Assembly: GCA_025458735.1 (NCBI GenBank) | Contig: JALORV010000084.1 | Location: 1-8,620, forward strand | Source of the DNA: Burkholderiaceae bacterium | GTDB taxonomy: Bacteria; Pseudomonadota; Gammaproteobacteria; Burkholderiales; Burkholderiaceae | Length of the DNA stretch: 8,620 nucleotides | Direction of reading: 5' to 3' | Part shown: piece by piece, positions 6,642-8,620 of the stretch | How the letters are laid out: every line of letters begins with the position of its first letter | Numbering within the stretch: position 1 is the stretch's first letter | Notes under the pieces: generated by a model | Seen by the model: the letters and a program-made list of their open reading frames with translations, nothing else | Databases searched by the model: none | What the model was told of the DNA's origin: nothing | Program-made: the position numbers and the translations under genes

Positions 6642-7688
6642 ATGACTCCGAACGATTTGGTGCCGGTGACCGTGCTGACCGGATTCCTCGGCGCCGGCAA
6701 GACCACCTTGCTCAACCGCATCCTGTCCGAGCAGCATGGCCACCGCATTGCGGTGATCGAGAACGAGTTCGGCCCCGAGGGCATCGACAACGAACTGCTG
6801 GTGACCGACACCGAGGAGCAGATCGTCGAGATGAACAACGGACTCGACTTCGAGCGCGTCATCATCGAGACCACCGGCATGGCGAATCCGGGCCCGGTGA
6901 CGCAGACCTTCTTCATCGAGGAAGACATCGCCGCCTACTACCTCCTCGACAGCGTCATCACCGTGGTCGACGCCAAGCATGGCCACGACACGCTCGACGC
7001 GCAGCCCGAAGCGCAGAACCAGGTCGGCTTCGCCGACCGCATCCTGCTGTCGAAGACCGATCTGGTCGACGCCGACGAAGCCGCCTCATTGCGCGAACGG
7101 CTGGTGCGCATGAATCCGCGCGCACCGATCAAGCCGGTCAACTTCGGACAGGTGCCGCTGCAGGAGGTGCTCGACCTGCGCGGCTTCAACCTCAACGCCA
7201 TACTCGAGATCGACCCGGCCTTCCTTGCCGGGGAGCACCCGGATGCGGCCGCCGCCAGGGCCGGCCAGGGGCACGGCCACGGCGGCCAGCATGGCCATTC
7301 TCATGGCGACGATCACGTGCACGATGAAAATTGCGCGCACGACCATGACCACGATCATCAGCACGGCCACCGGCACCATCATCATGATGATGCGATCAAG
7401 GCCTTCGTGTTCCAGTCGACGAAGCCCTTCGATTCGGCCAAGTTCGAGGAGTACATGGGTGCGCTCACTCAGGTTTACGGCCCAGACATGCTCCGGTATA
7501 AAGGCGTGCTTTTCATCAACGGGACCAACCGTCGCATGATCTTCCAGGGCGTTCACATGCTCATGGGAGCCGACGTCGGACGTCCCTGGGGCAAGGATGA
7601 AAAGCCTTCCAGCAAGATCGTGTTCATCGGCCGCAACCTGCCGCAGGACACGATACTCAAGGGCCTGCAGGCGTGCCTCGCACGCTGA
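6642..7688 (+). CDS. CobW/COG0523 GTPase metallochaperone lacking its GCxCC segment
   Basis: COG0523 G3E GTPases deliver metals such as zinc or cobalt to client proteins. Visible parts are Walker A GFLGAGKT (14-21), ENEFGPEGIDNELLV (40-54), ETTG (76-79), the guanine-specificity SKTD (137-140), a His-rich loop at 211-248 (17 His in 38 residues, plus Cys231) and the C-terminal domain (YKGVLFINGTNRRMIFQGVH, 286-305). The family normally reads MNNGCICC plus a RGDL-containing helix between the second and fourth of these. Here EMNNG (63-67) is followed directly by LDFERVIIETTG, so about 25 residues with the metal-binding CxCC are missing at nt 6840-6843, in frame. Metal handling would then rely on the His-rich loop alone, or the protein is defective. 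ATG 6642 has GGGA at 6630-6633. dksA starts 41 nt after the stop, so the two are likely co-transcribed, as in many betaproteobacteria. Confidence 0.9.
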   Translation: MTPNDLVPVTVLTGFLGAGKTTLLNRILSEQHGHRIAVIENEFGPEGIDNELLVTDTEEQIVEMNNGLDFERVIIETTGMANPGPVTQTFFIEEDIAAYYLLDSVITVVDAKHGHDTLDAQPEAQNQVGFADRILLSKTDLVDADEAASLRERLVRMNPRAPIKPVNFGQVPLQEVLDLRGFNLNAILEIDPAFLAGEHPDAAAARAGQGHGHGGQHGHSHGDDHVHDENCAHDHDHDHQHGHRHHHHDDAIKAFVFQSTKPFDSAKFEEYMGALTQVYGPDMLRYKGVLFINGTNRRMIFQGVHMLMGADVGRPWGKDEKPSSKIVFIGRNLPQDTILKGLQACLAR

Positions 7689-7729
7689 CCGCGGCTTCCG
7701 ACATCGAGACACAACGAGGTAAAAACGAC

Positions 7730-8614
7730 ATGGCTGCAGCAAAAAAGGCGCCGGCCAAGAAAGCCGTCAAGACCGCTGTGAAAAAAGCGGCGACCGGCAA
7801 GAGCGCGTCGAAAAAAGCCGTCGCCCGGAAAGCCACGCCGGTGAAGGCCGCGGGCAAGGCGAATGCCGTCAAGAAGGTGTCTGCGGTCCGGCCGGCGCCG
7901 GCCAGGCCGGCGGCCCCGCCGAAGTCGGTGGCCAAGCCTGCCCCCAAGCCTGCAGCCAAGGCAGCGCCCAAACCCGCCGTGGCTGCACCGGCGGCGCGAA
8001 CGGCGAGTGCCAGAGTGGCGACATCGGCGCAGAAAGCCGAACGCGTGGTCGCTCCGGCGCCCAGCGTCGTGCCGGTGGTCGCACCGTCCCCGGTTGCACC
8101 CAAGGCGGCGCCGGCGCCGAGCCCCAAGGACCTCGCTGCCGCGCACGAGTACCTGCTGGCGCGATCGGCCACGCGCAGCGAAGAGCCGGTCACGGTCGAT
8201 GGGCGGCGCCTGCCGACCGAAGGTGAACTGCTGAAGATGCCCGAGTCGGACTACATGAACGACCGGCAACTGGCTTTCTTCAAGCACCGCCTGCAGCAGA
8301 TGGAGCGCGAACTGCTGCAGAACGCCGACGAGACGACCGAGCACCTGCGCGAGACGGTGATCGTGCCGGATCCGGCCGACCGTGCCACCATCGAAGAAGA
8401 ACACGCGCTGGAACTGCGCACGCGCGACCGCGAGCGCAAACTGCTGAAGAAAGTCCAGCAGTCGCTGGCGCGCATCGAGGCGGGTGACTACGGCTACTGC
8501 GAAGAAACCGGCGATCCGATCGGCATTCCCCGGCTGCTCGCACGGCCGACGGCAACGCTGTCGCTCGAGGCGCAGCAGCGCCGCGAGATCAAGCAGAAGA
8601 TGTACGGGGACTGA
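7730..8614 (+). CDS. dksA: DksA-type RNA polymerase-binding regulator with Lys/Ala/Pro-rich N-terminal tail
   Basis: DksA binds in the RNA polymerase secondary channel and, with ppGpp, adjusts rRNA and biosynthetic promoters. The protein has 294 residues against 151 in E. coli. Residues 133-294 are the DksA part: YMNDRQLAFFKHRL (175-188), the coiled-coil tip DPADRA (Asp214, Asp217, Ala219) that acts near the active site, ELRTRDRERKLLKK (228-241), then the zinc-finger region. There only Cys257 of the four cysteines remains; the others are Thr260, Ser278 and Ala281, as in zinc-independent DksA relatives. Residues 1-132 are a low-complexity tail with AKK, APAK and KPAP repeats, like AlgP or histone H1 tails, probably disordered and nucleic-acid-binding (inference). 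ATG 7730 with GAGGT at 7716-7720 is preferred to GTG 7673, which would overlap the CobW-type gene. Complete; the stop is six bases from the window end. Confidence 0.94.
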   Translation: MAAAKKAPAKKAVKTAVKKAATGKSASKKAVARKATPVKAAGKANAVKKVSAVRPAPARPAAPPKSVAKPAPKPAAKAAPKPAVAAPAARTASARVATSAQKAERVVAPAPSVVPVVAPSPVAPKAAPAPSPKDLAAAHEYLLARSATRSEEPVTVDGRRLPTEGELLKMPESDYMNDRQLAFFKHRLQQMERELLQNADETTEHLRETVIVPDPADRATIEEEHALELRTRDRERKLLKKVQQSLARIEAGDYGYCEETGDPIGIPRLLARPTATLSLEAQQRREIKQKMYGD

Positions 8615-8620
8615 GGCCGC

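Noticed and set aside
7272..7385. His-rich codon run considered as a tandem DNA repeat
   Set aside because: The CAC/CAT-rich stretch has no fixed repeat period at DNA level and is the usual His-rich loop of COG0523 proteins.
7689..7729. Separate promoter or terminator between the CobW-type gene and dksA
   Set aside because: The 41-nt gap has no hairpin with T-tract and no convincing -35/-10 pair, only a Shine-Dalgarno sequence.

Overview
This window is GC-rich bacterial chromosome, almost fully coding, with every recognised gene on the + strand. The gene order is lpxL-type acyltransferases, dapF, DUF484, xerC, rlmI, then a CobW-type GTPase and dksA. This points to a betaproteobacterium (Burkholderiales or Rhodocyclales-like). 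The order within the class cannot be settled from this sequence.

Layout: positions 1-156 hold no gene but contain promoter-like motifs on both strands. Positions 157-2903 carry three tandem lysophospholipid acyltransferase genes for lipid A secondary acylation. The first is intact. The second (1228-2029) is broken by an internal deletion with a frameshift. The third is full length but has Asn in place of the acidic residue of the catalytic HX4(D/E) motif. Between the first and second genes is a compact repeat cluster (1032-1250). Its units carry a Shine-Dalgarno sequence, an ATG and the first codons of the downstream gene, plus a strong 11-bp-stem hairpin.

Positions 2966-5453 hold the widely conserved dapF - DUF484 - xerC block (lysine and peptidoglycan precursor synthesis; chromosome dimer resolution). 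Overlapping xerC is an rlmI-type 23S rRNA methyltransferase gene (5450-6562). It is in frame throughout but lacks about 44 residues of the SAM-binding fold. After a probable sigma70 promoter come a CobW/COG0523 metallochaperone GTPase (6642-7688), whose hallmark GCxCC segment is absent, and a dksA (7730-8614) with a long Lys/Ala/Pro-rich N-terminal tail and only one of the four zinc-finger cysteines.

The main point for follow-up is that three of the nine genes have clean internal deletions (about 134, 132 and 75 nt, by comparison with a paralogue or remembered family sequences), each removing a conserved block. This is either unusual biology (clustered deletion or gene decay) or an assembly problem. 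Read-level evidence is needed to tell these apart. I did not find a defence island, CRISPR array, tRNA, rRNA or transposase gene.
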